Source of the DNA: Chloroflexota bacterium
GTDB lineage: Bacteria > Chloroflexota > Dormibacteria > CF-121
DNA length: 33,581 bases
Reading direction: 5' to 3'
Assembly: GCA_005880875.1 (NCBI GenBank)
Contig: VBJI01000082.1
Location: forward strand, 1 to 33,581
Of the stretch, positions 9,098 through 18,725 are shown in pieces. Position 1 is the first letter of the stretch; the number at the start of each line of letters is the position of its first letter. The notes under the pieces were generated by a model that did no database searches, was not told where the DNA came from, and saw only the letters and a program-made list of their open reading frames with translations. A program made the position numbers and the translations under genes.

Positions 9098-10066
9098 TCA
9101 AGGTCGCGCAAGGGTCTTGAGGACTAATGACACCGCCTCGACCCAGCGCGGGTCACCGTTGTCCGCACGCCACAGCCAGTACTCGCTCCCCCATAGCAGA
9201 ATCGCCTCCGCCCCGGTTCCGGCGAGCCGCCCCACCAGGCGGGCGATTTGGTCTGGCTGAACGCTTCGCGGGTCCGCGTGCGTTTGCCGCCGCGCCTCCC
9301 AGGGTTCGGCCTGCGCTTCCGTCACCCAGAGGCGCTTGCCCTGGCGTTGCGCGATCCGGCGCCAGCGCGCCACCAAGTCGACCTGGTCGGGCATCGCGTG
9401 CGCGACCCGTTCCTGCCCGCCGTCGTCCAGAAAGCCGATCGCGGCATAGACGTCCAGTCCCAGGACATCGCCCCTCCCCAGCACGGCCAGAGCTTCGCGT
9501 TCCGCCGGAATGGCAAGGCCGACACGTCGCAGCCAGCGCGACTGATGCCTGCTGGAGGATCGATCCAGGCCTTCGTCGAAGTGGGCAAACGTCGTCACCA
9601 CCAGCGGGCGTCGGGGATCGATCGACCGGATGAGGCGAGCCTCGCGCCGGACGCTCGCCCGCGGCAGCCACAAGGCACTCGGTCCCGCCCGGTTGAATGG
9701 TTCGTTCTCCACCTGCCAGGCGACCACCGCCTGGTGATGGCGGAATCGGCTGACCACCTGCCCCACGTGGACGATTGCCCGCTGCTGGACGTTCGGATCG
9801 CCCGGCCAAAGGCCCGTCGGTAGATGGAATTCCGGCCAGCCGAGCGCCTTCATGCCGATCGTCAGGACCACCCGCTGGCCGGCGGCTTGGGCGTGGGCGA
9901 GTAGCCAGTCCAGGTCGGCATATCCAAACCGATGCAGCTCTTGCCAGGAGGCCGAAAGCCGGATCAGGTCGAAGCCCATCTGGCACGTCCGCGTAAACGC
10001 CGACTGATAATCCAGACCCAGCGCCTCGGCCCGCCATTTGGTAAAGCTGGTTCCCAGCAGCGGCAT
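9098..10066 (-). CDS. putative glycoside hydrolase / cellulase-like (beta/alpha)8 protein
   Basis: GFDLIRLSASWQELHRFGYADLDWLLAHAQAAGQRVVLTIGMKALGWPEFH; AWQVENEPFN (acid/base NEP); LWVTEAQAEPWE (second Glu); LLWGSEYWLWR. Start at MPLLGTSFTKW. Confidence 0.65.
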   Translation of the reverse strand: MPLLGTSFTKWRAEALGLDYQSAFTRTCQMGFDLIRLSASWQELHRFGYADLDWLLAHAQAAGQRVVLTIGMKALGWPEFHLPTGLWPGDPNVQQRAIVHVGQVVSRFRHHQAVVAWQVENEPFNRAGPSALWLPRASVRREARLIRSIDPRRPLVVTTFAHFDEGLDRSSSRHQSRWLRRVGLAIPAEREALAVLGRGDVLGLDVYAAIGFLDDGGQERVAHAMPDQVDLVARWRRIAQRQGKRLWVTEAQAEPWEARRQTHADPRSVQPDQIARLVGRLAGTGAEAILLWGSEYWLWRADNGDPRWVEAVSLVLKTLARP

Positions 10067-10088
10067 CGGCCTCAGGTTAGTTGGCGCC

Positions 10089-11270
10089 TCAGGCTGCGGC
10101 GGCGTCGGACGCCTGCGAGGCCTCCGCCTGGTCCCGCCCGTCGTCCACCGCAAGCTCGCCAGCGGCGGTTGCCGCGGGTCGCAGCATCAACGAGGCGACG
10201 AACCAGGCCATCCCGATCGCGATCAGGATGTCGCCGCCGCTCGCGATCCCGGGGAACGGTGGGGGAAGGTGAAATCGATCGTCGAGCCAGGCGAAATTCG
10301 TGTGGGGGCCCGCGAGGACGTAGCTGCCGGCCCGGTCGCCGACGGCCGCCAGCACGCCGTTGCCGTCGACCGGCATCCGACCGCCGTTGGCCGCGCGGAC
10401 GATCTCGTTGCAGTAGGCGCCCAGCGCGCCGCACGCAACCGGAAACACCCGGCGCCAGGTGGCCCAGATCCCGGCCGCGACCGCGAGCCCCAGGGGGAGG
10501 AGCCATGACCAGGGCGAGGGTGTGATCTCGCCAACCAGCAGGACCGCTCCCGCCGCGACCAGCGGGCGCAGCGGAATCGGCGTGCCCGGTGCGAACACTC
10601 GGCTCGAGCGCCCGCCCAGCAGAAACCCTACGAAGATGCCGGCGACCGTGACCAGCGCGCCGTCGGCCACCTTGAGCGCGGCCGGCTCGAGCCACGAGGT
10701 GCGCCAGGCCAGCGCGAGGAGCGCGCCCGACACCTGCAACGGGATCGCAAGCCGGCGATGCCCGGCGAAGGTGTCAGCGAAGGGCACGCCGGCGAATCTT
10801 GCCTCGAGCCAGGCGCTCAGGGCCGGTCCGAGGGCGTAGTGGACCGCCATCAACGCGACGGTCGCGACCAGAAAATGCGGCGGATCTTCGAAGCCCACCA
10901 GGCGAAAGGCCGCCGCCCCGGCGACCGCGGCCAGCACCCAATGGGCCGTCGCGGTCACCTGCGTCGACCAGCGTTGACCCTTGACCAGGCTGGCGATCGG
11001 TGCAGCCGTGAGCGCCACCAGCACGGTCAGCTCGGGGTGACGTCGAAAGACGATGACCGCCGCGAGCAGGGCGACCTTGGGCAACTCGCTCACTTCGGCC
11101 CCTTCCTTCGACCCCAGCACGAAGTCGTCGATCACGCACATGCCGATGAAGCTGATCCAGGCCCAGGGCGCCTGGTAGGGCTGTGCCGGGCCGACCCAGA
11201 TGACGGCGGCGCCGAGCAGGGCGCACAGTCCCGCCGCCCACAGGCAGGCGCGAATCGTTCGAGGGCTCAC
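10089..11270 (-). CDS. multi-pass membrane protein with C-terminal DUF5317-like region
   Basis: Many hydrophobic segments; C-terminal NEIVRAANGGRMPVDGNG...SYVLAGPHTNFAWLDDRFHLPPPFPGIASGGDILIAIGMAWFV. GTG start at 11270 preferred over 11417, which would overlap pth. Confidence 0.55.
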   Translation of the reverse strand: MSPRTIRACLWAAGLCALLGAAVIWVGPAQPYQAPWAWISFIGMCVIDDFVLGSKEGAEVSELPKVALLAAVIVFRRHPELTVLVALTAAPIASLVKGQRWSTQVTATAHWVLAAVAGAAAFRLVGFEDPPHFLVATVALMAVHYALGPALSAWLEARFAGVPFADTFAGHRRLAIPLQVSGALLALAWRTSWLEPAALKVADGALVTVAGIFVGFLLGGRSSRVFAPGTPIPLRPLVAAGAVLLVGEITPSPWSWLLPLGLAVAAGIWATWRRVFPVACGALGAYCNEIVRAANGGRMPVDGNGVLAAVGDRAGSYVLAGPHTNFAWLDDRFHLPPPFPGIASGGDILIAIGMAWFVASLMLRPAATAAGELAVDDGRDQAEASQASDAAAA

Positions 11271-11352
11271 GGGACGGTGCAGGACGTCCACGGCTGGCGG
11301 AAGTGCAACGGCGGCGGCGAGGGGCCCTTTTGGGTGCTTTACGCTACGGGCG

Positions 11353-11949
11353 ATGTTCCGCCGCAAACCCAGGGCTCCCGCTGCCACCGATCGCTGGCTG
11401 GTGATCGGGCTTGGCAATCCCGGCCGCGAATACGAACGCTCCCGTCACAATCTGGGTTTCCTGGTGGCGGACGAGCTGGCTCGCCGTCGCGGTGGGCGGA
11501 TCACCGATCGGGCGGCAAAATCGCTGACTGGCAAGATCCGGCTCGGCGATAGGGAGCTGGTGCTGGCGAAGCCGCAGACCATGATGAACCTCTCTGGTCT
11601 GGCCGCCAAAGCTCTGCGCGCAAAGTACGACATCCCGCTGGATCGCGTCCTCGTCGTCCACGACGACCTCGACTTACCGTTCGGCCGGCTGCGGATCCGC
11701 CGCGGCGGCAGCTCGGCAGGCAATCACGGGATGGACTCGGTGATCGAGTCGTTTGGCAGCAAAGATTTCATCCGCTTCCGAGTCGGCATCGGCCGCCCAC
11801 CCGGTAACGGCGTCGACTACGTGCTCAGCCCGTTCACGGAATCGGAGCGGGCACAGCTCCCTGAAATCGTGGCGCGGGTGGCCGACGCGGTCCAGGTTGC
11901 CGCCGAGCATGGTCTCGAGCGGGCGATGACCGACTTCAACCGCGTCTAG
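11353..11949 (+). CDS. pth: peptidyl-tRNA hydrolase
   Basis: WLVIGLGNPGREYERSRHNLGFLVADELA, KPQTMMNLSGLAAKAL, VVHDDLDLPFGRLRIRRGGSSAGNHGMDSVIESFGSKDFIRFRVGIGRP. Confidence 0.95.
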   Translation: MFRRKPRAPAATDRWLVIGLGNPGREYERSRHNLGFLVADELARRRGGRITDRAAKSLTGKIRLGDRELVLAKPQTMMNLSGLAAKALRAKYDIPLDRVLVVHDDLDLPFGRLRIRRGGSSAGNHGMDSVIESFGSKDFIRFRVGIGRPPGNGVDYVLSPFTESERAQLPEIVARVADAVQVAAEHGLERAMTDFNRV

Positions 11950-13075
11950 AAAGAAAATACCCGAGGACCACCAGCCCGGCCACCCCCGTCAGAGCGCCGC
12001 CCAGCCAGACGGCGGCCGTTGGCCCGAAGAGGTGTGCGACGATTCCCGCCCAGATGTTGCCGACTGGTGTGGTGCCGATGAACAGCACCGAGTAGAGGCT
12101 GACCATGCGGCCCTGCATTCGATCCGGCGAGCTCACCTGTACGTAGGTGTTGGTGCCGATCGAGTAGACCGCAAACGACCACCCGATGACCAGGAGGAGC
12201 ACGATGGCCTGCGTGAAATTAGGCACCATCAGGAAGACCAGCTCCATCAGCGCAAAGAGCAACCCACCCAGGACGATCCGCCGCGGGTGGAGCAGGAACC
12301 GGCCGGCGGCCGTCATCGTGAGCGCACCGATCAACGCACCGACGCCCTGCGCGGCGAAGAGATATCCCAGCGTGTCGGCGTTGGCGTGCAGGGTGACGCG
12401 GGTGAAGAGCGGCAGGACGAGGTTGAAATTGGCGCCGAAGGTACCGGCGACGAACAACAGTAAGAAGAGCCCGGCCAGCGCCGGGGTTCGCGCGACGTAC
12501 CGCAAGGCCTCGACGATCAGTTCGAGCGCCGACAGCAGCGGTCCGGCGGTCAGCGGACGGCGACGGATGGTCAACAGCGCCGCGATCACCCCCAGATAGC
12601 TGGCCCCATTCAGCCAGAAGCACGCGGCGACGCCAAATGCCGCGATCACGATGCCGCCAATGGCCGGCCCCACGATGCGCGCCAGGTTGAACGCGGTCGA
12701 GTTGAGCGCGACCGCACTGGCGAGCTCGCCGCGTCCCACCATCTCGAGGACCGTCGCCTGGCGCGCCGGGAAGTACAGCGCCTGGTTCACGCCGAGAGCG
12801 GCTGCGAGGACGAGGATGATCGGAAAGCTGATGGTGTGGTTCGCCGTCAGCACGGCATAGATCACGGCGCCAACCAGCGAGACGACCTGCGTGACCAACA
12901 GGACGTCGCGACGCGGGAACCGGTCGACCAGCGTCCCGGCGTAGAGGCCGAAGACGAGCACCGGCGCGTAACTGCACGCCCCAAACAGGGCCAGTGCGAA
13001 GGCAGAGTCGTGCGTCAACTGCAGGACGAGCCAGGCCGCCGCCACGTTTTGCATCCAGGTGCCGACGACGGACAC
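11936..13075 (-). CDS. MFS transporter (MFS_3/enterobactin-exporter-like); true start probably upstream, see finding
   Basis: VSVVGTWMQNVAAAWLVLQLTHDSAFALALFGACSYAPVLVFGLYAGTLVDRFPRRDVLL and about 12 TM segments. Confidence 0.8.
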   Translation of the reverse strand: MSVVGTWMQNVAAAWLVLQLTHDSAFALALFGACSYAPVLVFGLYAGTLVDRFPRRDVLLVTQVVSLVGAVIYAVLTANHTISFPIILVLAAALGVNQALYFPARQATVLEMVGRGELASAVALNSTAFNLARIVGPAIGGIVIAAFGVAACFWLNGASYLGVIAALLTIRRRPLTAGPLLSALELIVEALRYVARTPALAGLFLLLFVAGTFGANFNLVLPLFTRVTLHANADTLGYLFAAQGVGALIGALTMTAAGRFLLHPRRIVLGGLLFALMELVFLMVPNFTQAIVLLLVIGWSFAVYSIGTNTYVQVSSPDRMQGRMVSLYSVLFIGTTPVGNIWAGIVAHLFGPTAAVWLGGALTGVAGLVVLGYFLSRRG

Positions 13076-13201
13076 CGCCTGGCCGACGTAATAGCGGCGG
13101 AACTCCGGATACTGGAAGGCCGAGAGTTGCAGGAGCGCGGGACGGCGTGGCTCGACGGCAGAAGGAGGAGTACGAATAGCGTTCAGTTTACCGACGCAGG
13201 T

Positions 13202-14338
13202 TCAGACGGCGGCGAGCGCCTGCATCAGCTCTTTGAACTGGCCCACCAACGGTGCCTGCGGTTGCTGGATGACAATCGGCAAGCGACGCTTGCTCGCCGC
13301 GGAAAACTCATCGCGCTGGTAGAGGATCATCGCCGCCACCTCCAGCTTCAAGGCGGTCGCGACCTCCGTCCGGCTCAGCTGCAAGCTCCCGTGGGGATTG
13401 GAAATCACCAGCCGAATGCGATGACTGAGGATCCCGGTCTCGCGCAGCCGGCTGAGGAACTGTCCGGTCAACTCGAGGCAGATGACTTCCGGCTCGACCA
13501 CGACCAGGATCACATCCGCTTCGCGGAGCAGCGGCGGCGCGAACGGGGAGGGCTGATTGCCAAGGTCGACGACGATGGTTTCAGCGAGCCCGCGCAGCGA
13601 GGTGGCGAAGCTACTGATCGCCTCGGGACGCATGTCCCGGTAGCTCGAGCCGCGACGGACACCGGGTAGCAGCCGGAGCGGCACCTGGCTATTTCGCATC
13701 AAGTAGCTCGACAAGCGGTGCACGCTGGCCGCGCCGTCTTCGAGCACCTCCCGCCATGCCCACTGGTCCGGAACCTGGATGTTCAGCATGCTGCCCAGTG
13801 TCCCGACCGGCACCGCGAGGTCGGCGAGGACAACCGCCTCCGGCGATTTGCCCACGGTCTGCAGCGCCGCCAGATTCATCGCGACGGTGCTCGTCCCGAT
13901 GCCGCCTTTTGCTCCGACGACCACCGTCAGCCGGCCGCGCGCCAGGGATCCCTGTTGACGCAGCCGTTCCGCCCCATCCAGCATGGCCTTGAGGCGGGCG
14001 ACCAGCTCGCGCGACTCGACCGGCTTGACCAGGTAGTCGTCAGCGCCCATCTCCAGCGCGCGAACCTTGGCGTCGAGCCCATCGAGTGCCGAGAGCACGA
14101 CGATCTGGATGTCGGCACCGGCCGGGCCCTTGCGAATCCGCTCGCACACGGCGAAGCCGTCCACCTCGGGCATCATCAAATCGACCAGGACCAGATCCGG
14201 GCGTTCCTTCTCGACCAGCACCACGCCGTCGTTACCGCCGGCCGCCGCCTGGACGTGGAAGCCTGCGTTGCCGAGCAGGGTCTCGAGGTAGGTCCGGTTC
14301 GGCGCCTCGTCATCGATGACCGCGATCCGCGCCGTCAC
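13202..14338 (-). CDS. response-regulator receiver domain fused to CpaE/MinD-like ATPase
   Basis: REC domain RIAVIDDEAPNRTYLETLL...DLVLVDLMMPEVDG...VVLSALDG...GADDYLVKPV, then VVVGAKGGIGTSTVAMNLAAL (deviant Walker A). GTG start at 14338. Confidence 0.8.
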   Translation of the reverse strand: MTARIAVIDDEAPNRTYLETLLGNAGFHVQAAAGGNDGVVLVEKERPDLVLVDLMMPEVDGFAVCERIRKGPAGADIQIVVLSALDGLDAKVRALEMGADDYLVKPVESRELVARLKAMLDGAERLRQQGSLARGRLTVVVGAKGGIGTSTVAMNLAALQTVGKSPEAVVLADLAVPVGTLGSMLNIQVPDQWAWREVLEDGAASVHRLSSYLMRNSQVPLRLLPGVRRGSSYRDMRPEAISSFATSLRGLAETIVVDLGNQPSPFAPPLLREADVILVVVEPEVICLELTGQFLSRLRETGILSHRIRLVISNPHGSLQLSRTEVATALKLEVAAMILYQRDEFSAASKRRLPIVIQQPQAPLVGQFKELMQALAAV

Positions 14339-14369
14339 GGGAATGTAACTCCGAAACGCGCCCCTCCCT

Positions 14370-14723
14370 TCAGGTGGCGAGCCCGACGTACTCCAGATCG
14401 CGGACGATGAGACCGTCCTGCAAATCCACCACGCTGACCGACGGTTGCCGTACCTTGCCATTCGGGCCGGTATACGTCCACTCCCCGATGACCACCACCG
14501 TCTCGCCCTGGCTCACCAGGCGTTCGACCTCGAACGTCACGTCAGGAGTCGTCGCCACCGCCTGACGGCTCAGCAGCACGAACGCATCGCGCCCAAGGAT
14601 CGGCTCGGGGACGCCCGGCGTGCGATGGACCACGTCCGGATGCAACCGGCGCGCGAATCCCTCCCAGTCGCGGGCGCGCAGGGCGTCGAGCGCTTCCATC
14701 ACGATTTGCGAGCCGCCACTCAC
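14370..14723 (-). CDS. SnoaL/NTF2-like protein
   Basis: EALDALRARDWEGFARRLHPDVVHRTPGVPEPILGRDAFVLLSRQ...VVVIGEWTYTGPNGK. Confidence 0.7.
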   Translation of the reverse strand: MSGGSQIVMEALDALRARDWEGFARRLHPDVVHRTPGVPEPILGRDAFVLLSRQAVATTPDVTFEVERLVSQGETVVVIGEWTYTGPNGKVRQPSVSVVDLQDGLIVRDLEYVGLAT

Positions 14724-15148
14724 GGCAGGTGGAAGAGATGCCGCGCAAACAACAGGATGCCGACGATGGCCGCGCCGACGGCGGCCACGAGTACTGCCGC
14801 GGCCGCCACGTCCTTGGCGCGCCCGATCATCGGATGATGCTCCGGCCAGGCGTAGTCGATCAGCACCTCAAGCGCGGTATTGAAGAGCTCGGCCGCGATG
14901 ACGATCGCGAAGCAGAGGGTCAGGCCGACGAATTCGATCGACGAGAAGCGCAGGAGCAACGCCCCGACCAGCACGATGGCGGCGGCGGCGAAGTGAACCC
15001 GCAGGTTCGCCTGCGAGCTGAGCGCCCAGCCAAACCCGCGTCCGGCATGACGGAAGCTGTACAGAGTGCGCCGGATGTCGATCCGGCGAGCCCGGTTCGG
15101 GCTGCCGATCCGTTCGGCTTCGAACTCGGCGTCGGAGCTGCGGGTCAC
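14720..15148 (-). CDS. dgkA: diacylglycerol kinase family protein
   Basis: SFRHAGRGFGWALSSQANLRVHFAAAAIVLVGALLL...ELFNTALEVLIDYAWPEHHPMIGRAKDVAAAAVLVAAVGAAIVG. Confidence 0.88.
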   Translation of the reverse strand: MTRSSDAEFEAERIGSPNRARRIDIRRTLYSFRHAGRGFGWALSSQANLRVHFAAAAIVLVGALLLRFSSIEFVGLTLCFAIVIAAELFNTALEVLIDYAWPEHHPMIGRAKDVAAAAVLVAAVGAAIVGILLFARHLFHLP

Positions 15149-15606
15149 GCTGAGCTCCCAAGGATGCGGCTGGTGAGCGCCGTCATCGACGACTCATCGG
15201 CCGCCTCGGCGTGATCGTAGCCGAGCAAATGGAGAAAGCCGTGCACGGCGAGCAGACGGACCTCGTCGTTGACGGGATGGCCGGCCTCTCTTGCCTGCCG
15301 GCGCGCGCGGGGTAACGAGATCACGATGTCACCCAGCCAGTGCTCGGTTCCGGGCGGCGCCTGGAATCGCTGGTCCTTCGGCGTTTCCTGGGCGGCGAAG
15401 GCGAGGACATCGGTCGCCTCATCGAGGCCGCGGTAACGACGGTTGTACTCCCGCAGGTGCTCGTCGCCGGTCAAGGTCAGGACGGTGACCGTCTCAGCGG
15501 GGACATTCATCGTCGTGGCCCCCGCCTGCAACAGGGTCTTCAGTCCATCCAGATCCACACCCGCGGCCAGCGATGCGGGACCCCAACGGCTCATCTGGAT
15601 GAGCAC
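15145..15606 (-). CDS. ybeY: rRNA maturation RNase YbeY
   Basis: LREYNRRYRGLDEATDVLAF, LGDIVIS, VHGFLHLLGYDHAEA (HGxLHLxGYDH). Confidence 0.93.
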   Translation of the reverse strand: MLIQMSRWGPASLAAGVDLDGLKTLLQAGATTMNVPAETVTVLTLTGDEHLREYNRRYRGLDEATDVLAFAAQETPKDQRFQAPPGTEHWLGDIVISLPRARRQAREAGHPVNDEVRLLAVHGFLHLLGYDHAEAADESSMTALTSRILGSSA

Positions 15607-15632
15607 GGGGTCTATCGTAACCGGGCCTTCGG

Positions 15633-16022
15633 CTACGCGGCGGGTTCTTCGGGCTTGCTTTGGGCGCGGGCGGTGCGATCGGCACGGTCAGCCCGGCCGG
15701 CCATGTAACGGATCCCAATCAGCCCGGCCGCCAGGAGCACCCAGACCAGCAGGATCCAGTCCTGGGGAACCTCTGACCGCCGGCCGAGGTCAGCGGCCAG
15801 CGCATCAGCCAGGATGAACGCCCCGATCAACAGCAGGCCGACGCCTTCCATCCGGGTCCGGGTCCTGCTGCTATTGACGCCCCGGCGCAGAAGCCGGGGG
15901 ATCTTTCCGAATCCAATCATCGACGCGGCCGGGATGATCACGGCGGCCGCCGCCACGTAGGCGAGCACGATCACGGAGCCCGAAAGCAGCACGTAGGCAT
16001 ATCGCAACCGGAGGCCCAACAT
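15633..16022 (-). CDS. small membrane protein of unknown function
   Basis: 129 aa, about 3 hydrophobic segments, sits between ybeY and the HD phosphohydrolase on the same strand. Confidence 0.5.
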   Translation of the reverse strand: MLGLRLRYAYVLLSGSVIVLAYVAAAAVIIPAASMIGFGKIPRLLRRGVNSSRTRTRMEGVGLLLIGAFILADALAADLGRRSEVPQDWILLVWVLLAAGLIGIRYMAGRADRADRTARAQSKPEEPAA

Positions 16023-16046
16023 TGCGCCCGGCCTGCCAGCCCGAAT

Positions 16047-18275
16047 TCAGGAGGTACTCGGGCGAGGCCTCGTTGCGGGCCGAGGGAGGGGAATCGTCTT
16101 GTCCTCGCCGTCGAGGGTCCCGTCGTGGCCGCCGCCCCCGGTGTCAACCGCGGCCCCCGCGATCGGGGTCTCGGCCACGGCGGCCGGATATTCGATCCGG
16201 GCATGGTAAATGCTGACCACCATATTGGCCATGGCCTCCTCCACCAGGCGAAGGTCGCGGAAGGAAAGGTCGCATTCGTCGAGCTGGCCGTCGTGGGTAA
16301 ATCCCTGGATCATCCGGTGGACGTGGTCGCGGATGCCTTCGGTGCTCCGATACTTGAGCGTTCGGGCCGACGCCTCGACGGTATCGGCGATCATCACGAT
16401 CGCCGCCTCCTTCGTCCGGGGCCGCGGCCCAGGATAGCGGAAGTCATCTTCCCGGACGTCCAGACCCTGTTCGAGCGCCTGCCGAAAGAAATAGCGCTTG
16501 ACCGTGGTCCCCTGGTGTTGCTGGACGATCTCGCGGATGGCGGTGGGAAAGTGATACTGCTTGAGCAGCTCGACGCCATCGGTGACGTGGGCATTCAGGA
16601 TGTCAGAGCTGGTCGTGGGCGAAAGGTTCTCATGGATGTTCCCGATGTCCGCCTGGTTCTCGACGAAGAAATGAGGCCGGCGAATCTTGCCGATGTCGTG
16701 GAAGTAGCAGCCCACCCGAGCCAGCACCGGGTTGGCGCCGACCGCCTCGGCCGCGGCTTCCGCCAGGTTGGCGGCCACGATCGAGTGGTTGTAGGTCCCC
16801 GGCGCGCTCATCATCAGCCGTTTCAGCAGGGGATTGTTGGGGGTCATCAGCTCCATCAGCTTGATCGGCGTGATGACCTGCGTGATCTCGCCGAGGAAGG
16901 TGAGCGCTCCGCCCGCGATCAGGGCGGAGAGCAGGCCGCTGATCAGCGCGAGTCCGCCGATGGACAGGATCTCGTCGAGCGACTGGTGCCGTTCGATCAG
17001 CGACAGCGAGACGAGGGTGACGAACTGCGCGCCGGCCACCAGGATGCCGGCCGTGACCCACTGCCCCAGCCGCTCGAGTCGATGCACGTAGATCGCCCCG
17101 ATCGAACCGCCAAGGAATCCGACGAGCGTCAGGGGAAGGACGTTGTCGGCGATGATGCCGGTCAACAACCCCACCGCCAGCGCCACGATGATGCCCAGGC
17201 CGGTGTCCATCAGGGCGGCGACCAGCAGCGGCACGGCGGCCATCGGCACGAGGTATTGGGCAACCGGGTTGAGGGGAACGGCGAGCTTGGCGACGACCAG
17301 TAACAGCAGCATCAGCCCGCCCAGCGTGCCGAGCTGCCGCGGGTCACGGAGGATCGCCGGCCGGAACTGCATCAGGTAGCCGAGCGCGACCGCGAACAGA
17401 ATGATGACCAGCATGAAGACCGCCAGGATTCGAGCCCAGTCGGTCCTGGGTGCGAGCAGGCCAACGGCCTGGGCCTCTTCCAGCTGGAAGGGCGTCACCA
17501 GATCGCCGTAGCGAATGATGGTCTGGCCCTGGGCGACGTTCACGAAGACGGGCGGGATGGCATCGCTTGCCTGCTGCCGCTTCAGCGCCGTCTCGGCCTG
17601 CAGGAAGTTGACCTTCAAGTGAGCGCGGACCAGGGCGGCCACGGTCGAGGCGCCGGTGGCATCGAGATGCAGGGCAGCGGCCCGCGTTTGTGCCGAGTCC
17701 TGCGCGCTCTTTAAGGTGTCGAACTTGATGCCATTGCTCTCCAGCTGTTGCAGGATGTCGCCTGCACTCTTGAAGATGGTGGCCACCGTGCCACCGTCGG
17801 CCTGCAGCAGGTATTGACGCTGCGCATCGCTGAGCTGCGGCTCCAGCAGGCTCAGCTGGGCGGAGCGATCAGGCCCGGAGCTCGACGATTGGCGCAGGTC
17901 CCCCACCCTGGTTGCCAGTGAGTCGATCGCCTGTCGCTGCTGGATGCTGACCGACGTATCGAATTGATCCGGCACCTGCGCCGTGGCGGCCGCGCGCGCC
18001 TCGTCGCGCTTGGTCTGGCTCTCGTAGCGCACCGACTGCTGTGAGACCACGTCCTGGCTCGAGACGTCGCCGGCCCGCAGGTTGAGGCGGTTCGGCAGGA
18101 AGTTCTGCGCGACGACGAGGGCCGTCGCCAGTGCCAGGATCAGCGTCACCGCCGCGGAGCGAAGATAGGGCGGCCAGCGACGCCCGCCGATGTGGCCGAG
18201 CCGAAGATCGCGCGCGAACAGGCGCCCCCGTCGCCGGAGTCGCTCGATCGCAAACGAGCCACGCTCTCTCATCAC
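16047..18275 (-). CDS. 7TM-HD family phosphohydrolase (PgpH-like, putative c-di-AMP phosphodiesterase)
   Basis: N-terminal extracellular region, 7TM core, then APGTYNHSIVAANLAEAAAEAVGANPVLARVGCYFHDIGKIRRPHFFVENQ. Confidence 0.9.
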   Translation of the reverse strand: MMRERGSFAIERLRRRGRLFARDLRLGHIGGRRWPPYLRSAAVTLILALATALVVAQNFLPNRLNLRAGDVSSQDVVSQQSVRYESQTKRDEARAAATAQVPDQFDTSVSIQQRQAIDSLATRVGDLRQSSSSGPDRSAQLSLLEPQLSDAQRQYLLQADGGTVATIFKSAGDILQQLESNGIKFDTLKSAQDSAQTRAAALHLDATGASTVAALVRAHLKVNFLQAETALKRQQASDAIPPVFVNVAQGQTIIRYGDLVTPFQLEEAQAVGLLAPRTDWARILAVFMLVIILFAVALGYLMQFRPAILRDPRQLGTLGGLMLLLLVVAKLAVPLNPVAQYLVPMAAVPLLVAALMDTGLGIIVALAVGLLTGIIADNVLPLTLVGFLGGSIGAIYVHRLERLGQWVTAGILVAGAQFVTLVSLSLIERHQSLDEILSIGGLALISGLLSALIAGGALTFLGEITQVITPIKLMELMTPNNPLLKRLMMSAPGTYNHSIVAANLAEAAAEAVGANPVLARVGCYFHDIGKIRRPHFFVENQADIGNIHENLSPTTSSDILNAHVTDGVELLKQYHFPTAIREIVQQHQGTTVKRYFFRQALEQGLDVREDDFRYPGPRPRTKEAAIVMIADTVEASARTLKYRSTEGIRDHVHRMIQGFTHDGQLDECDLSFRDLRLVEEAMANMVVSIYHARIEYPAAVAETPIAGAAVDTGGGGHDGTLDGEDKTIPLPRPATRPRPSTS

Positions 18276-18311
18276 TTCACCTGGGATCCCTCGCGTGCGG
18301 GCGAGGTCGGA

Positions 18312-18494
18312 TTACGTGGTGCGAGCCCGCCTTTTCCGCGCCGCCGCGATCTTCTTCTTGCGCTTCACGCTGGGCTTTTCGTAGTGCTCTCGCCGGCGCA
18401 CCTCGGAGAGGACGCCGTTCTGCTTGATCTTCTTATTGAAGCGTCGAAGGGCGCTCTCGAAGGTCTCGTTCTCGCGGACCTTGATTTCCGACAA
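18312..18494 (-). CDS. rpsU: 30S ribosomal protein S21
   Basis: [59 protein letters not shown] start preceded by GAGGGGG. Confidence 0.93.
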   Translation of the reverse strand: MSEIKVRENETFESALRRFNKKIKQNGVLSEVRRREHYEKPSVKRKKKIAAARKRRARTT

Positions 18495-18725
18495 ATGGAT
18501 TGCACCCCCTCTGACCGGAGCCCATATTGGGCTGAAGTATAGCCGCGCTCGACTTTAGGCGTCAACCAAAACTTTCTCGTCTGGTTACATCCAGCTCACA
18601 TACCCGTCGCGCTCGCTCCCACCCCCGGCACGGACCGGTGACAGCCGCTCCCGGACGTCGATGGGGCTCCCTTATGGCGCGTTCATCCTTGCAGAGGACC
18701 CCGTCCTCAAGGAGGTCTCATCGTA

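Noticed and set aside
16125-17303. 392-aa plus-strand ORF antisense to the 7TM-HD phosphohydrolase
   Set aside because: Low-complexity shadow frame rich in D/H/R/G; the opposite strand has the HD motif and TM core.
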